Shown here in pieces: positions 23,615-35,059 of a DNA stretch of 64,000 bases. This DNA is from Deinandra increscens subsp. villosa (taxonomy: Eukaryota > Streptophyta > Magnoliopsida > Asterales > Asteraceae). The DNA lies in NCBI GenBank assembly GCA_039602395.1, contig JBCNJP010000008.1:72656825-72720824 (forward strand), read 5' to 3'. The position numbers were made by a program, and so were the translations under genes. Positions within the stretch are counted from its first letter, which is position 1, and the number at the start of each line of letters is the position of its first letter. The notes beneath the pieces were generated by a model. That model was not told the origin of the DNA, searched no databases, and saw only the letters and a list, made by a program, of their open reading frames with translations.

Positions 23615-25250
23615 TGTCTGAGGTGAGTCATAAAATATTTCGTTATTTGTAACACCTTTTTAGCAGTTAAGCTTTTAAGTTTAAAAACTCGATTTACTTA
23701 ATCTACTACTATTTCACCACATTCACGGGCAAGTGCACCCATCGTTGGCAATATAGTAGTGGTAAGTCAAATCGGGATCGTTCAAAGACAAAAAGGAAAG
23801 GAGGGCTCTTGATACTTCACCGTTGCTGACGTCTAACCTGGTCAATCTTGAAGTGAAGATGTTAGTAAAAATATGTAAAATAATTTAACTAAAATTAAAC
23901 TAAACTAAAAAGTCGTGTCTTGGTCAACTCGGTAGCAGATAATATCATTTGGAAGACTTATTAGTGGTACTGTTGGTAACCCGTAAATTATACCCTTCCC
24001 GTAAGATTATTTACCAACAGGCAGCAAGACCGCCTCTCAGCCTCAAATCAAGCATCACTACTCTCCCAGATGATCGTCTACGAGGAGTACGAACCCCGGG
24101 GAACTGTTTTGTTGGCAAACAAATATAGTGAAGCTAACGCCACTTAGTTACGGGGTCCCTCAAATCGGCCGACTTACCGTACTCGACATGCCGTCATGAA
24201 CCAGCAGGGGAACAACTCTGCGTGCCGGATTATTTTATTATAAAAATTATCTTTTAAGGGACTAAGGTCCGTTTCTTCCGTGCACCGCTCTCGCGCATGC
24301 ACGTCCGGCGTAACCAGAGCCAAGTTCACAAACATGTACCATCTCGGCTTCAGTGAAGTGACAAAATATTACCAACCCCCATTCCCAACCAAATACTTTC
24401 AGCCCGCACTTGAGTGGTCAGCCGAGTTTGCTTACATAGACATAAGGACCTTGAACGTATCATGTAGCATGGGGCGCGAATCACCTTTCGAATCATGCAT
24501 CGTCCCCCGACTGGGTGTCACAGGTCCGGCCTTTGGGATTTCGACTCCCCAAATAGTCTATGATACGTAGAGCACGTTTGGTTCACAAAAACAGTAATAA
24601 ACTTTCAATAAAAAGAGTTTTTATAAAATCATGAGTTCACTTTAAAGCAAGTTTATAAAAATAGTTTACCAACCCACCAAAGATTCTTTGTTCCTCAACG
24701 AGTGTAAGAATTTGACTAACACTTGAATGATTGAGGCTAACAATTGTTAGTCTTAAGATTTATTTACTGGATAATGAAAATTAATAGACAAATAACAGTT
24801 CATTATCACCATAAGTTAAAGTTCATACAATCTTTGACGAGTAAACTCAACAACACTAAAACAAATAGCTCAAAACTGAAAAGATGGTATGACTAATGGA
24901 AGAGATGGAGAATAATTGAGCAATTTGAAAGTGAAGCCGGCTGCCCCTTTTATAAGCAAATTTTAAATGGCACGGCCCGTGCTAAACTAGACAGGGACCG
25001 TGTGAAACAGAGGGCACGGGTGTGTGTTCAGTGGCATGGGGTGTGCTGAGTCAGGCCGGTGATCTTCAAATCTTCGAGCATCAGGAGCACGGGGCGTGTG
25101 GTAAAAACTTGATTCAGAGGCACGGGGCGTGCTGAAGTGGGCACGGGCCGTGCTAAACTCAAAATCACCAGTTTTCTGAGTTTTTCTTGCATTTTTTGTT
25201 CCTTTTGTGATTTTGGCTTAGTAACACCTGAAAAACTACAAAGAAGACAA
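23615..25250 (-). repeat. 5' LTR of Athila-L (outer end approximate)
   Basis: The inner end is fixed by the PBS and by the shared phrase CACCTCAGACA. In - sense a TATA box (CTTATAAAAGG, about 24950-24960) precedes a long leader. The outer end cannot be placed: the 3' LTR is absent and the right-arm copy is hidden in a gap. Upstream of the TATA box lies a cluster of GCACGG-N-CCGTGC palindromes. Confidence 0.65.
24970..25153. repeat. GCACGGNCCGTGC palindrome cluster in Athila-L U3
   Basis: Copies or near-copies occur at 24970, 25014, 25087, 25120 and 25141. Each is a 6-bp inverted repeat around one base. They sit just upstream of the TATA box and may be protein-binding sites or hairpins. Confidence 0.75.
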
Positions 25251-25657
25251 AAACACTGTTTCTTTGCAATAGTTAGTCATAGTTTACCCAATACGCGAGA
25301 GATATTTGTTTAGAAAATATGTATAATTTAAGGTACATCATATTTATGTATAGAAAATATATATTTCTCTATTTTCTTTCTCGTTAACTATTAATTGTGC
25401 ATTTTTCACATACGTATATATTTACTAAGTATTTATTAAACATGTATGCATCAATACTTTTATCATAATGATTTTAGATACGTATATTTATATCTTAAAC
25501 AGGTATTCGTACATTTTATCATTACTTCATTATGTTATATTTTATATACGTAATTTATTTATTTGAACTACCATAATATTTATTTCACACATATTCATAT
25601 ATAAACACGTATAAAACGATCTTTTAAACACGTATTCACATAATTACGTATTTTCTA

Positions 25658-25694
<37 letters not shown>

Positions 25695-26339
25695 TAATCA
25701 CGTATTTACCGCTTTATGAAATTTTTGGATGTTACACCGCCGCGAAGCGCGGGTCGTCAAACTTGTTAATAATTTTAGATAAATACAAAAGAAAAAGTTA
25801 ATGATTAAGAAATTTGAAAATTATGATTGATATAAAATTCTTATAACATTTAAGAAATTTATTATGTTTGACAAGTTGTTGATTATTTTTCACAAAAGAC
25901 TAAACTATTGAATAAATTAATCAAATCTACATAAGTCTATCAAAATTTTAAAATAAAAATTTAGTCTTGACAAAATTGGTAATTATTCTTAATTGATGAT
26001 TTACTAAATTGGTAATTGATTGTGAGCTTAACATGTGACGATGGTGATGTGGACCCTTTATAAATGAGAAATGGGGCATAGAAAAATTTATCCGATTAGT
26101 AAATAGACACAGGTATAATGACCTCACAATTTTTTATCTGATTAGTTCTAGTTTATTGATTATAAACATGCTCATTTTGAATCTTCTCCAGGGAGATGAA
26201 CTTTTATCTGTCAATGGATTAAATGTGAAGGGGAAATCTACATTTAAAGCTTTATGAATATTCTTCACAGTTTTATAACACCACTCCAAAGGTTAGCTTT
26301 AAAAATTGATATTTTATTATTTCAAAAAAATGTTCTATA
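25251..26339. other. AT-rich spacer, no gene
   Basis: No coding region is seen. It contains repeated TACGTAT/CACGTAT words, a TA microsatellite at 25659-25688, and the phrase CCGCCGCGAAGCGCGGG near 25737-25752, which resembles the GC hairpin of a degraded DNA transposon end that I cannot classify. Confidence 0.5.
25659..25688. repeat. (TA)15 microsatellite
   Basis: Thirty bases of uninterrupted TA. Confidence 0.95.
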
Positions 26340-26348
26340 ATTAATCTT

Positions 26349-26650
26349 GAGAAAATTGTCATTTTCGTCCCCGTGGTTTGCTCAAAATTGCTAATTCGGT
26401 CCAATAGTTTAAAAATTACCAATTTCGTCCATGTGGTTTGCAAAAATGACCAATTAAGTCCAAAACCAATAATTTTTTAGACTGAATTGGCATTTTTTGC
26501 AAAACCATAGGGACGAAGGCAATTTTTTTTAATATTTTGGACTGAACTGGCAATTTTTTAAACCACAGGGACGAAATTGGAAAATTTTAAACTATTGGAC
26601 TGAATTGGCAATTTTGTGCAAACCACAGGGACGAAAATCGCAATTTACTC
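26349..26650. mobile_element. Mutator-type MITE (302 bp)
   Basis: The ends are imperfect terminal inverted repeats of about 110 bp (start GAGAAAATTGTCATTTTCG, end the inverse of GAGTAAATTGCGATTTTCG). The repeated inner phrase is TCGTCCCTGTGGTTTGC. Flanks carry the 9-bp duplication ATTAATCTT at 26340-26348 and 26651-26659, the length typical of Mutator-like elements. No coding capacity. Confidence 0.9.
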
Positions 26651-26659
26651 ATTAATCTT

Positions 26660-27539
26660 CTTATTTAAATAGGTCTAAATGATATCTTATATATACACTA
26701 GGTTTGTAACCCGTGTATTACACGGAGTGACGTGAAATCAATTAAACACAAACATAACATAAAGAATTTTATAAATTAGTTTTGTTATGTAAATTTAACT
26801 TTTAATTAAAAGAATTTTCAGAGAATAAAAAAACAAAGTGATTAGAGTTATGTAAAAAAACCACTTATCAATGTGGTAGGTTTGAAATCCATAAATCTAC
26901 AATGAACCAATTATTCATTTGGTAGATTTGAAACCCATGAGTTTACAATGAATCACTTATTTTGATTAAACGGAGAGTTTAGCATTTGAAAAAAGTACAA
27001 ATGTTATAGAAACTAACTCAAAGTAGAATGAATACAATAAAGATCTTTTCTTTTCATTTTTTCCGAATTCATATATAGTTAAGGTAAGAAGGACTATCAC
27101 GAGGTATGATTTCACATAGTCAGATAACTTCAAAGGAAATACTTTACATTGAGCTAAGGTTGGCAAGGACTTTCACAAGTTACGATTTTATATTCAATAC
27201 CATGCAACTACAAAGGTTTGAAGGATAAAAAATGTAAAATTAATACGTACGTACATATTCTTATAACTGAAAGTACATATAATAATGAAAAATTAAAGTT
27301 TTAATCTAGAAAACCGGTTTATTAGTCTGTCTATAGAAATTGGAAACTATGAGATAGAGACATTCTAAAAGGTTATCATGTTGTTACTATGACTATTCGG
27401 GTTTAGTTCGAATATTGTGTCTTCTTCATATCGCCAACAACATTATATATATAAAAAAAACATGTTTTTGAATAGTATTTGAGGGTAGTTAAGTTATTTT
27501 ACTTCTAAAAAGGAGGTTATTTTAGTCATAACATACGAG
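26660..27539. other. AT-rich spacer, no gene
   Basis: Nothing recognisable except an approximate inverted phrase around ACCCGTGTATTACACGG at 26709-26725, a common feature of degraded plant DNA transposon ends. Open frames here are short and have no family features. Confidence 0.45.
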
Positions 27540-28315
27540 TGATGTCAGTTCATTTTGTCATAGTTTATTAGTCCTAATTGCTTTATTTTATTAGATAAAC
27601 GGGTTGGATTGCATTATGTTTCCCGTGTTTTTGTGTTTCAAGGTACTCGGAGCTAAAAGTGCTAAAGCCTGAGAATTATCAAGAATAATGAAGCTGATCG
27701 GTACCGAGGACGAAAAACGAGCATAGAAAGAAGAAAATGAAGAAAAGTATTGAAGAGAAGACCTGGGCGGTACGCCCACGATTGAAGAAGATCAGGGTGG
27801 TACGCCCTTAATTTGAGGAAGATCTCCGGCTTCAATAATTCGCGCGGTACACGCCAAATGGTTCAATTTGGGGCGGTACACGCCAAAATTGGAAAGCTTA
27901 ATCGAATAAACCAACATATCTATTAAACGAGTCACCAACGTGTCATCAGGACCGATTGAGTCAGTCTAAGTGTTCATACACTGGTATCTCACAATCACTC
28001 TTATTTAGGTGATCCTTAGGAAGTCATCTTTATATTTTTTTATTTCAAACTCTTGTCGAGCTCCCTAAGGTGAGTTCTCTAACACTTTCTCTCTAAGTAC
28101 CTCGTTGAGAGAGAAAATCATGCTACAAACAGTTTTGGTAACATAATTGTATAGTTGATCACGTATGTGCGAACATAACACATATTTGAAGTCCTTACAT
28201 TTTCAGGCGGTTAATTTCTGAGAAAGCGAGGTTATATTGAGTAGTACTACTGGGATTGACAAACCCCACCCGCGTTAGTCGCTCTAACTCGACGGGATGT
28301 CGAACGGTTGTAACA
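27540..28315 (+). mobile_element. Probable gypsy LTR fragment with GGGCGGTACGCCC palindromes
   Basis: The segment starts TGATGTCAG and its order of phrases (TTTATTTTAT...GGGTT...TTTCAAGGTACTCGG) parallels the start of the solo LTR at 19322. It holds four palindromic words: 27765-27777, 27795-27807, 27841-27855 and 27871-27884. I found no target duplication and the right end (about GTTGTAACA) is a guess. Confidence 0.4.
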
Positions 28316-28330
28316 TAGCCTAGACAGTAT

Positions 28331-28946
28331 CATCATCTTCCATGTTAGACGTTGATGGAAAGGCAATACAAACACACACAGTCACACTTCGGTTGCGAAC
28401 CACATAGTGATAGCGATTTTGGCCTACCTAGCTACAGATATAATTATAATTACATTGTTCAAACATTGGTTCAAAAATTGGTACAAACATTTATTCTTAC
28501 ATTATGTCGTTATGAACTCACCAGCCTTGGCCTGACCCACATAGCATGTCTGTCACAGGTATCTAGGTATGGAGCATGATTAGGCGGCATGTATTTCACT
28601 GGGTCAATAATCGGGTTTTTAAATCATTAATTGTTTTTCGTTCCGTATAGTTTCGACCCGTGTTTTGCGCCACATGTTTACTTGTCTTTATTTTTTTACG
28701 CTTCCGCATATGTTAAAACTGTTTTCTTGCATGGTTTAGTATGGCTAATGACTTAGGTTCTGGTTTGTCACACGTCTCGTGGTTATACTCCGCAGGTGGA
28801 TTTTGAGGGTGTGACAGATTGGTATTAGAGCCATTGGTTATAGTGAACTAGGTCTTGCATTGTAGGCCAACTATAGTCGTAGACATGCATTAGTCATACA
28901 CATATGCACGCACAAGATTTTGCTATCCTAGCATTTCATTCGCATA
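28331..28946 (+). mobile_element. LTR end, PBS and leader of a gypsy (probably chromovirus-like) element
   Basis: An LTR ends GGGTGTGACA at 28816, followed by GAT and then TGGTATTAGAGCC (from 28820), one base off the initiator-tRNA-Met complement. This order is usual in plant Tekay/CRM-like chromoviruses. The leader runs into the gap at 28947. No protein-coding part is visible, so the lineage is not proven. The LTR start is not resolved. Confidence 0.6.
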
Positions 28947-29446
28947 NNNNNNNNNNNNNNNNNNNNNNNNNNNNNNNNNNNNNNNNNNNNNNNNNNNNNN
29001 NNNNNNNNNNNNNNNNNNNNNNNNNNNNNNNNNNNNNNNNNNNNNNNNNNNNNNNNNNNNNNNNNNNNNNNNNNNNNNNNNNNNNNNNNNNNNNNNNNNN
29101 NNNNNNNNNNNNNNNNNNNNNNNNNNNNNNNNNNNNNNNNNNNNNNNNNNNNNNNNNNNNNNNNNNNNNNNNNNNNNNNNNNNNNNNNNNNNNNNNNNNN
29201 NNNNNNNNNNNNNNNNNNNNNNNNNNNNNNNNNNNNNNNNNNNNNNNNNNNNNNNNNNNNNNNNNNNNNNNNNNNNNNNNNNNNNNNNNNNNNNNNNNNN
29301 NNNNNNNNNNNNNNNNNNNNNNNNNNNNNNNNNNNNNNNNNNNNNNNNNNNNNNNNNNNNNNNNNNNNNNNNNNNNNNNNNNNNNNNNNNNNNNNNNNNN
29401 NNNNNNNNNNNNNNNNNNNNNNNNNNNNNNNNNNNNNNNNNNNNNN
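28947..29446. other. Assembly gap (500 N)
   Basis: Exactly 500 undetermined bases. They hide the junction between the chromovirus-like leader and the Athila-R LTR, which is the key joint for judging the inverted repeat. Confidence 0.99.
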
Positions 29447-29930
29447 CTATGTAAGCAAACTCGGCTGACCACACGAGTGTGGGCTGAAAGTATTTGGTTG
29501 GGAATGGGGGTTGGTAATATTTTGTCACTTCACTGAAGCCGAGATGGTACGTGTTTGTGAACTTACCTCTGGTTACGCCGGACGTGCATGCGCGAGAGCG
29601 GTGCACGGAAGAAACGGACCTTAGTCCCTTAAAAAGATAACTTTTATAATAAAATAATCCGGCACGCAGAGTTGTTCCCCTGCTGGTTCATGACGGCATG
29701 TTGAGTACGGCAAGTCGGCCGATTTGAGGGACCTCGTAACTAAGTGGTGTTAGCTTCACTATATTTGTTTACCAACAACACAGTTCCCCGGGGTTCGTAC
29801 TCCTCGTAGACGATCATCTGGGAGAGTAGTGATGCTTGATTTGAGGCTGAGAGGCGATCTTGCTGCCTGTTGGTAAATAATCTTACGGGAAGGGTATAAT
29901 TTACGGGTTACCAACATCACCACTAATAAG

Positions 29931-30496
29931 TAGGGGTGTTCATGGTCCGGTTGGTCCGGGTTTTGGGATTTTTTTGGACCAAACCGTAACAAACGGTTTT
30001 GTTTTTTTTCAAACCAAACCGAACGGTTTGGTCCGGGTAGACTGGATCGGCCAAACCGGGTTAACCGATTTGGTTTACGGTTTTACCGGTTTGAACCGGT
30101 TCAGTGTTGCAAACTCATTTTTTTTTTTGTTTTTTAGCCTGTTTTGGACTTAAGATCTGGTCCGTTTTTGGACCCATCTTTGTCCGGTTCTTCTGGGCAG
30201 ATTATATGCTCTTTGAGAGCCCTGTTTGAATAAAACAAAGTAACAATTTAACAAACATCCAAGTAAGTAGGGTTTTTAAATATATAAAAGATTAAAGAAT
30301 ATATGCATTATATAAATTAACGGTTCGGTCCGGGTTCAACCCGTTGATCAGAACCACAAACCGTAACCCGGCTCACTTGTGCCGGGGTTTTTTTTAACCC
30401 ATGAACCGGACCAGTCCATATATTATGAACCCAAACCGAAATTTTGGTTCGGTTTAACCGGTTTGGTTCGGTTTTTACGGTTTCTGAACACCCCTA
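29931..30496. mobile_element. hAT-type MITE (566 bp)
   Basis: It has terminal inverted repeats TAGGGGTGTTCA / TGAACACCCCTA and the 8-bp target duplication CTAATAAG at 29923-29930 and 30497-30504, both typical of hAT elements. The left arm of the inverted repeat has the single, uninterrupted site. The interior consists of many GGTTCGGT/AACCGG words in both orientations. No transposase. Confidence 0.95.
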
Positions 30497-30858
30497 CTAA
30501 TAAGTCTCCTAAATGATACTATCTGCTACCGAGTTGACCAAGACACGACTTTTTAGTTTAGTTTAATTTTAGTTAAATTATTTTACATATTTTTACTAAC
30601 TTCTTCACTTGAAGATTGACTAGGTTAGACGTCAGCAACGGTGAAGTATTAAGAGCCCTCATTTCCTTTGTGTGTTAGAACGATCCCGATTCGACTTACC
30701 ACTACTATATTGCCCACGATGGGTGCACTTGCCCGTGAATGTGGTGAAATAGTAGTAGTTTAAGTAAATCTAGTTTTTTAAACTTAAAAGCTTAACTGCT
30801 AAAAAGGTGTCACAAATAACGAAACGTTTTATGACTCACCTCAGACAAGTCAATTTTT

Positions 30859-30876
30859 TGGCGTCGTTGCTGGGGA
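30859..30876 (+). promoter_or_regulatory. Primer binding site of Athila-R
   Basis: TGGCGTCGTTGCTGGGGA, identical to Athila-L and close to the tRNA-Asp complement. It follows the LTR end (CTCAGACA, about 30847) by some ten bases. Confidence 0.85.
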
Positions 30877-31162
30877 CACAAAACGAGGATATTGAGAAAA
30901 AATCTGAGTTGACGGCCTAATCTATATATATATATATATGTACCATAGTTCTTCTTCAAATTTACTTTCTTAAAAATTTAGACTTTTTAACCACTTAGTG
31001 ATTTACTAAATTTTTAAAAAACCTTTTTTCTTTTTATAGAATGTACATCAGCACTAGGTAGTGTCCTAATCACACCCCACTTAGACTGATTTTCCTTTTT
31101 TTTGTACTCTCTTACTTTGGTTACTACTGATTCTAGTTTATTTTTTTGCTTTCAGGTAGTGT

Positions 31163-32454
31163 ATGAAAATACAACCACAAGGCGTAGTCGAACCACTGCC
31201 TGAACTAGAAATATTTCTACACAGCAGGCTCCAATCTCGTTCCAAAACAGTTATTGAAGTCATCAAGAAGCCTATCCCAATGGCTCAAGAGCGGACCGTC
31301 ATTGACTACTTAAGACTAAATGCAGTCAATTTTGGTGCAGTTATCGCCCCTCCTGGTGTTGAAGCTAACAACTTCGAGATTCGACCCCAGTTGGTGCAGA
31401 TGCTCCAAAATTCTGATACCTTTCACGGTTTGCCCGATGAAGACCCTCATTCTCACGTCACAAACTTCCTAGAAGTTTGTGAGACATTCAAGTCCAATGG
31501 AGCCTCTGATGATGCCGTTAGACTTCGCATTTTCCTTTCTCACTCAAAGACCATGCGAAAACATGGCTGAACGCTCTGCCTAATGGTTCTCTCACCACTT
31601 GGGAAGAGCTTGTTCAAAAGTTTCTTTACAAGTACTTCCCTCCTGCCAAGACAGCCAAGCTCCTAACATCAACTCATACACTCAAGAAAACGGGGAGTCG
31701 ATGTATGACACGTGGGAACGCTTTAAAGAACTCTTGAGAAAGTGCCCTCATCATGGTCTCGTAATCTGGTAGCAGATCTCAATCTTCTACAATGGTTTGC
31801 ACCCGCAAACCCTCCAGATTCTTGACTCCAACTCTGGTGGGATTTTGGGGAATGGAAGTCCTGAAGAAGTCTTCTAAAATATTATAGACATTGCTCAAAC
31901 CAGCTTTCAATGGCACACTTCTCGCAGTGCCAAAACAAAGGCTCCAGGTATGCACTCTCTAGATGAAGCCACGACCCTCAAACCTCAAATTGAGGCCTTA
32001 ACTTCCAAAATCAAGAAGCTAGAGACCTGCAAATCTGCAGAAACTGCTCCACGGTACGAAGGGTGTGGAGGCCCACATGAAAACTGGAGTTTTATGGTGG
32101 ATGGTAAGCCTGAGGATGTCAATTTCATGCAAAACCAACCCCGCTAGCAATACAGCAACAATTCTGAGTGGAGGAACAGTCATAACTCTGGGTGGAGAAA
32201 TATAGGGAACAATCAGCAACCAGGTAATAACCAAAACTTCTCGTAGCAACCGCGGCAAAACAACAATTATCAAGGAAGCAGTTCATCCGATGGGCTCGCT
32301 ATCCTTGAAGAATCTATATCCCGGATGTTCACAGAAGCCGATAGGAATATGGAGGAGAAGTTAAGAAGCAATGATGTTGAACTTTGAAACCAACAAGCCT
32401 CTATCAAGACGCTCGAGAAGCAACTTGGTCAAATAGCAAAAAAAACGGTATGTG
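31163..32454 (+). pseudogene. Athila-R gag, broken
   Basis: The frame opens with MKIQPQGVVEPLPELE and follows Athila-L through PDEDPHSHVTNFLE. A frameshift near 31535 replaces the core (HSKTMRKHG, stop). The C-terminal part at 31950-32450 again shows CGGPHENWSF, where the second Cys of the left-arm CGGPHENWSC is lost to Phe, and in-frame stops (for example near 32145). It is a dead copy. Confidence 0.82.
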
Positions 32455-32504
32455 AAGGAGCCCCAGGTTCTCTCCCTAGCAACACAGAAACCAACCCCAA
32501 AGCA

Positions 32505-33379
32505 ATGGTAAATGCTATTACACTACGTAGCCGAAGGGTTGGACCCGAGGAAGCTGCTCCGAGTCCAACAACACCAACCCCACCTCCTCAAAAACAAACT
32601 GAAATACCTATCCCTGTAGCGGTGGAAGAATTCATGAAGGATCCAAAGGTTCCTTATCCTAGCAGGCTAAGCAAAGCCAAGAACGAGGAGCAATTTGTTA
32701 AGTTTATGAGCCTTCTGAAACAACTACACATTAACTTACCTTTTTTTTAAGTCCTTTCTCAGATGCCGAAATACAGTAAATACATGAAAGACTTCCTGAC
32801 CAAGAAGCGCAAGATCGTGGAACTCAACTCTGTCAGCCTAGGGGAAGAATGCTCTGCCATCCTTTCAAGCACTATTCCCCAAAAGCAGCTAGATCCTAGC
32901 AGCTTCACACTACCTTGTGTAGTGGGAAACATTGAGGTGTCAAATTCACTTGTTGACTTGGGGGCTAGCATAAACCTTATGCCATCCTCCATGTTCAACA
33001 AGCCGAACCTCGGAAAACCCACACCAACCGGGATGAGCATCCAGCTAGCATACCGGTCAGTCAAGTACCCTTCAGGTAAACTGAGAACCTCCTAGTTCAA
33101 ATAGGAGAGTTCGTTTACCATGTCGACTCTGTTGTGCTGGATATGGAAGAAGACAAGGAGGTACCCCTTATCCTCGGAAGGCCATTCCCCACAACAACCC
33201 AAGTAGTGGTAGACATGAGCAGCGACACTCTAACGATCAAGTTCGGCAACCAGTAAGCAACCTTCGACGTAGGTAAGAGGTTTGATAGCACTTTACAGGT
33301 GGTGGACAATATCGAGTCAGGTCTGGAATTTGCATGCCAACGAATGGAGGAAGCCTCTCCCCCACTATCATTCTTCTAG
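32505..33379 (+). pseudogene. Athila-R protease region, broken
   Basis: VNAITLRSRRVGPEEAAPS and the active-site segment LVDLGASINLMPSS are present, and RPFPTTTQVVVD can be read farther on. Stops or frameshifts occur near 32750 and 33090. Right-arm partner of 21957-21082. Confidence 0.8.
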
Positions 33380-35059
33380 ACCAGGACTGCGGGCCTAGCC
33401 AGTAGACCCGTATACTAAACGTGGCGCACCATGGTGGCTCACCATGGAAGTCTAAGGTAAAAGCAAAAGAATAGAACGGACTTCAAAGAACACATCTTTA
33501 GGACGGTCAAAATTATGCCCCTTCCTTTTCTTTTCACTTTTATTTTAGATATCTATCGTAATTTAGATTAGTCTAGTTTTTATCTTTCAGTACTAGTAGT
33601 TTAGTTACTAGTACTGGAGATTGAGGTTCGCCTAGTGTAACTCTGGACTCAGACCAGCAGGAAACACTCCTGCTGAGACGCAGGCAGATTTACCGGATCT
33701 CTAGTACAAGTATTTTATAGTTTAATTTAGTCTTTTAGGTAACGAATAAGGAAGACAACCAAGGAAGAGCGAGCAAGAGCCATGAGTTTCGGCTAGGCAA
33801 TGCAACCTCAGAAGCACTACACGTGTCTGATCAATGCAGTCGGTGATAACTTTCTTACCCTTAAACTATTTCAATCACAATTTTGCTTTATTTGTGCAAA
33901 CAATAAGCACATTGAGGGCAATGTGCAATTTAAGTGTTGGGACGGGATTGTCAATCTTAGCTGGAAATACGTAATACTGAACTTTTGTTTTTCTCGTAAA
34001 AAGTTTTTTCGAAAATAAGCCAAAATTTTTCTTCTGAAAAAACCAATAAAAACTTGTTTATAGACCCCTGGAAATACCTAACATGCTCATCCTTGACAAA
34101 AATAGTGAAAAACCAGGTGAGTCATTCAAGCCAGAACTTGGTAAGGGTATAGAGTCCAAGATGAATAAAGTCGGGAAACATGTTTTCATATGATTGAGGC
34201 CCCTAGGATAAACCCCTTTTTCTCTCTTTCACCCCAAATATTTTTTTACCACCCAAAATATCCCCTAGTTAACCCCTTTGAGCTTAAACCATTCGTTTCT
34301 TAACCCGCAAATTTATTTGCATAAACCATTTTCCCCCTAAACAGCCTTTTTCGCACCAAGCTTTGCATACCGCAAACCTTTTGGCGCACTTTTACACCCC
34401 TTTATTTTTGCAAGACAAAAGATTTTAAAGAAAGTTTTTCAAAAATAAGTGACCCTTCTATCATCAGGATATGATATCATCTGCCTGGACGATTGCTGCA
34501 GAAATATGTCAGATTCAAGAAGATGTCTATGCTGGTATATTTGTCTAAGAAAAAATTTCTAGTTTTTGTTTCTAGAAATAAAATAGCAAAAGCTCTTAAA
34601 ACTACTATCCCTGGTCACAGAAAACTCAAAGAAAAACTTTTCTGAAAAATCTGAGTTTTGTAACTTTTTAATTTTTTTTTCATGATGACAACATGGATTT
34701 CGTTGAGATCTTTGGCGCATTGATCCCTTCACAAGCCTATGACCCTTGTTTGATTCACCTCGGTATGAGTAATCCCTCAATGTCCGTACATATACTAACC
34801 CGAGTGTCGAGTGATCCTTGTGAGGTGTACATAGTTGTACAAATCTAAACTTTGCAATAAGCATAACTATCACCCTTAATACTTCAATAAAACAAGAATA
34901 AACCAACCAAATGGATTAACGGATCGAAGTAATTGGGGGATATGTTTTTAGGCAAGTGGTAGGTCCAGAACAGGTCAAGGCCAAAATCAAAAAGGCGAAA
35001 GACAACTATTTTCTAAGTTTGCTTGAGGGCGAGCAAAAGTCAAAGTGTGGGGATGTTTG
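33380..35059 (+). other. Athila-R 3' non-coding region
   Basis: No gene. The Athila-like phrase GGGCAATGTGCAATTTAAG is at 33917-33935. It corresponds to 17973-21081 without the solo LTR. Short frames here (such as near 33800 and 34900) are not conserved in the left arm. Confidence 0.6.

Larger units (their letters stand above)
17838..24439. repeat. Left arm of a large inverted repeat
   Basis: The arm runs from inside the Copia-C LTR through the whole visible Athila-L element to its LTR. Its reverse complement matches 29447-35194 with about 95% identity judged by eye. It contains a 1245-bp solo LTR missing from the right arm, and lacks the hAT MITE found in the right arm. The inner end is set by the gap in the other arm and may extend farther. 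Confidence 0.85.
17973..25250 (-). mobile_element. Athila-L: non-autonomous Athila-like gypsy element
   Basis: In - sense: LTR, PBS for tRNA-Asp, gag, aspartic protease, then about 3 kb of non-coding DNA with the Athila-like phrase for GGGCAATGTGCAATTTAAG near 19260-19305. No RT, RNase H or integrase is present. The same lack in Athila-R means that the deletion predates their separation, and the family may be naturally gag-protease only. The 3' end is replaced or bounded by the Copia-C LTR; the outer LTR limit at about 25250 is approximate. Confidence 0.78.
29447..35059 (+). mobile_element. Athila-R: non-autonomous Athila-like gypsy element
   Basis: In + sense: partial LTR, tRNA-Asp-type PBS, broken gag, protease and about 1.7 kb non-coding 3' region ending AAGTGTGGGGATGTTTG against the Copia-A LTR. 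RT and integrase are absent as in Athila-L. Coding parts are about 95% alike between the two but carry different stops. Confidence 0.8.

Noticed and set aside
24280..24570. 96-codon frame mirrored near 29600
   Set aside because: It lies in the Athila LTR, lacks family features, and is there in both arms only because the LTR is duplicated.
28904..29606. Open reading frames of about 180-230 codons across the second gap
   Set aside because: Mostly undetermined bases; the flanks are LTR sequence.
33380..35059. Envelope-like gene in the 3' part of the Athila elements
   Set aside because: Frames are below about 115 codons, not conserved between arms, and show no membrane segments.
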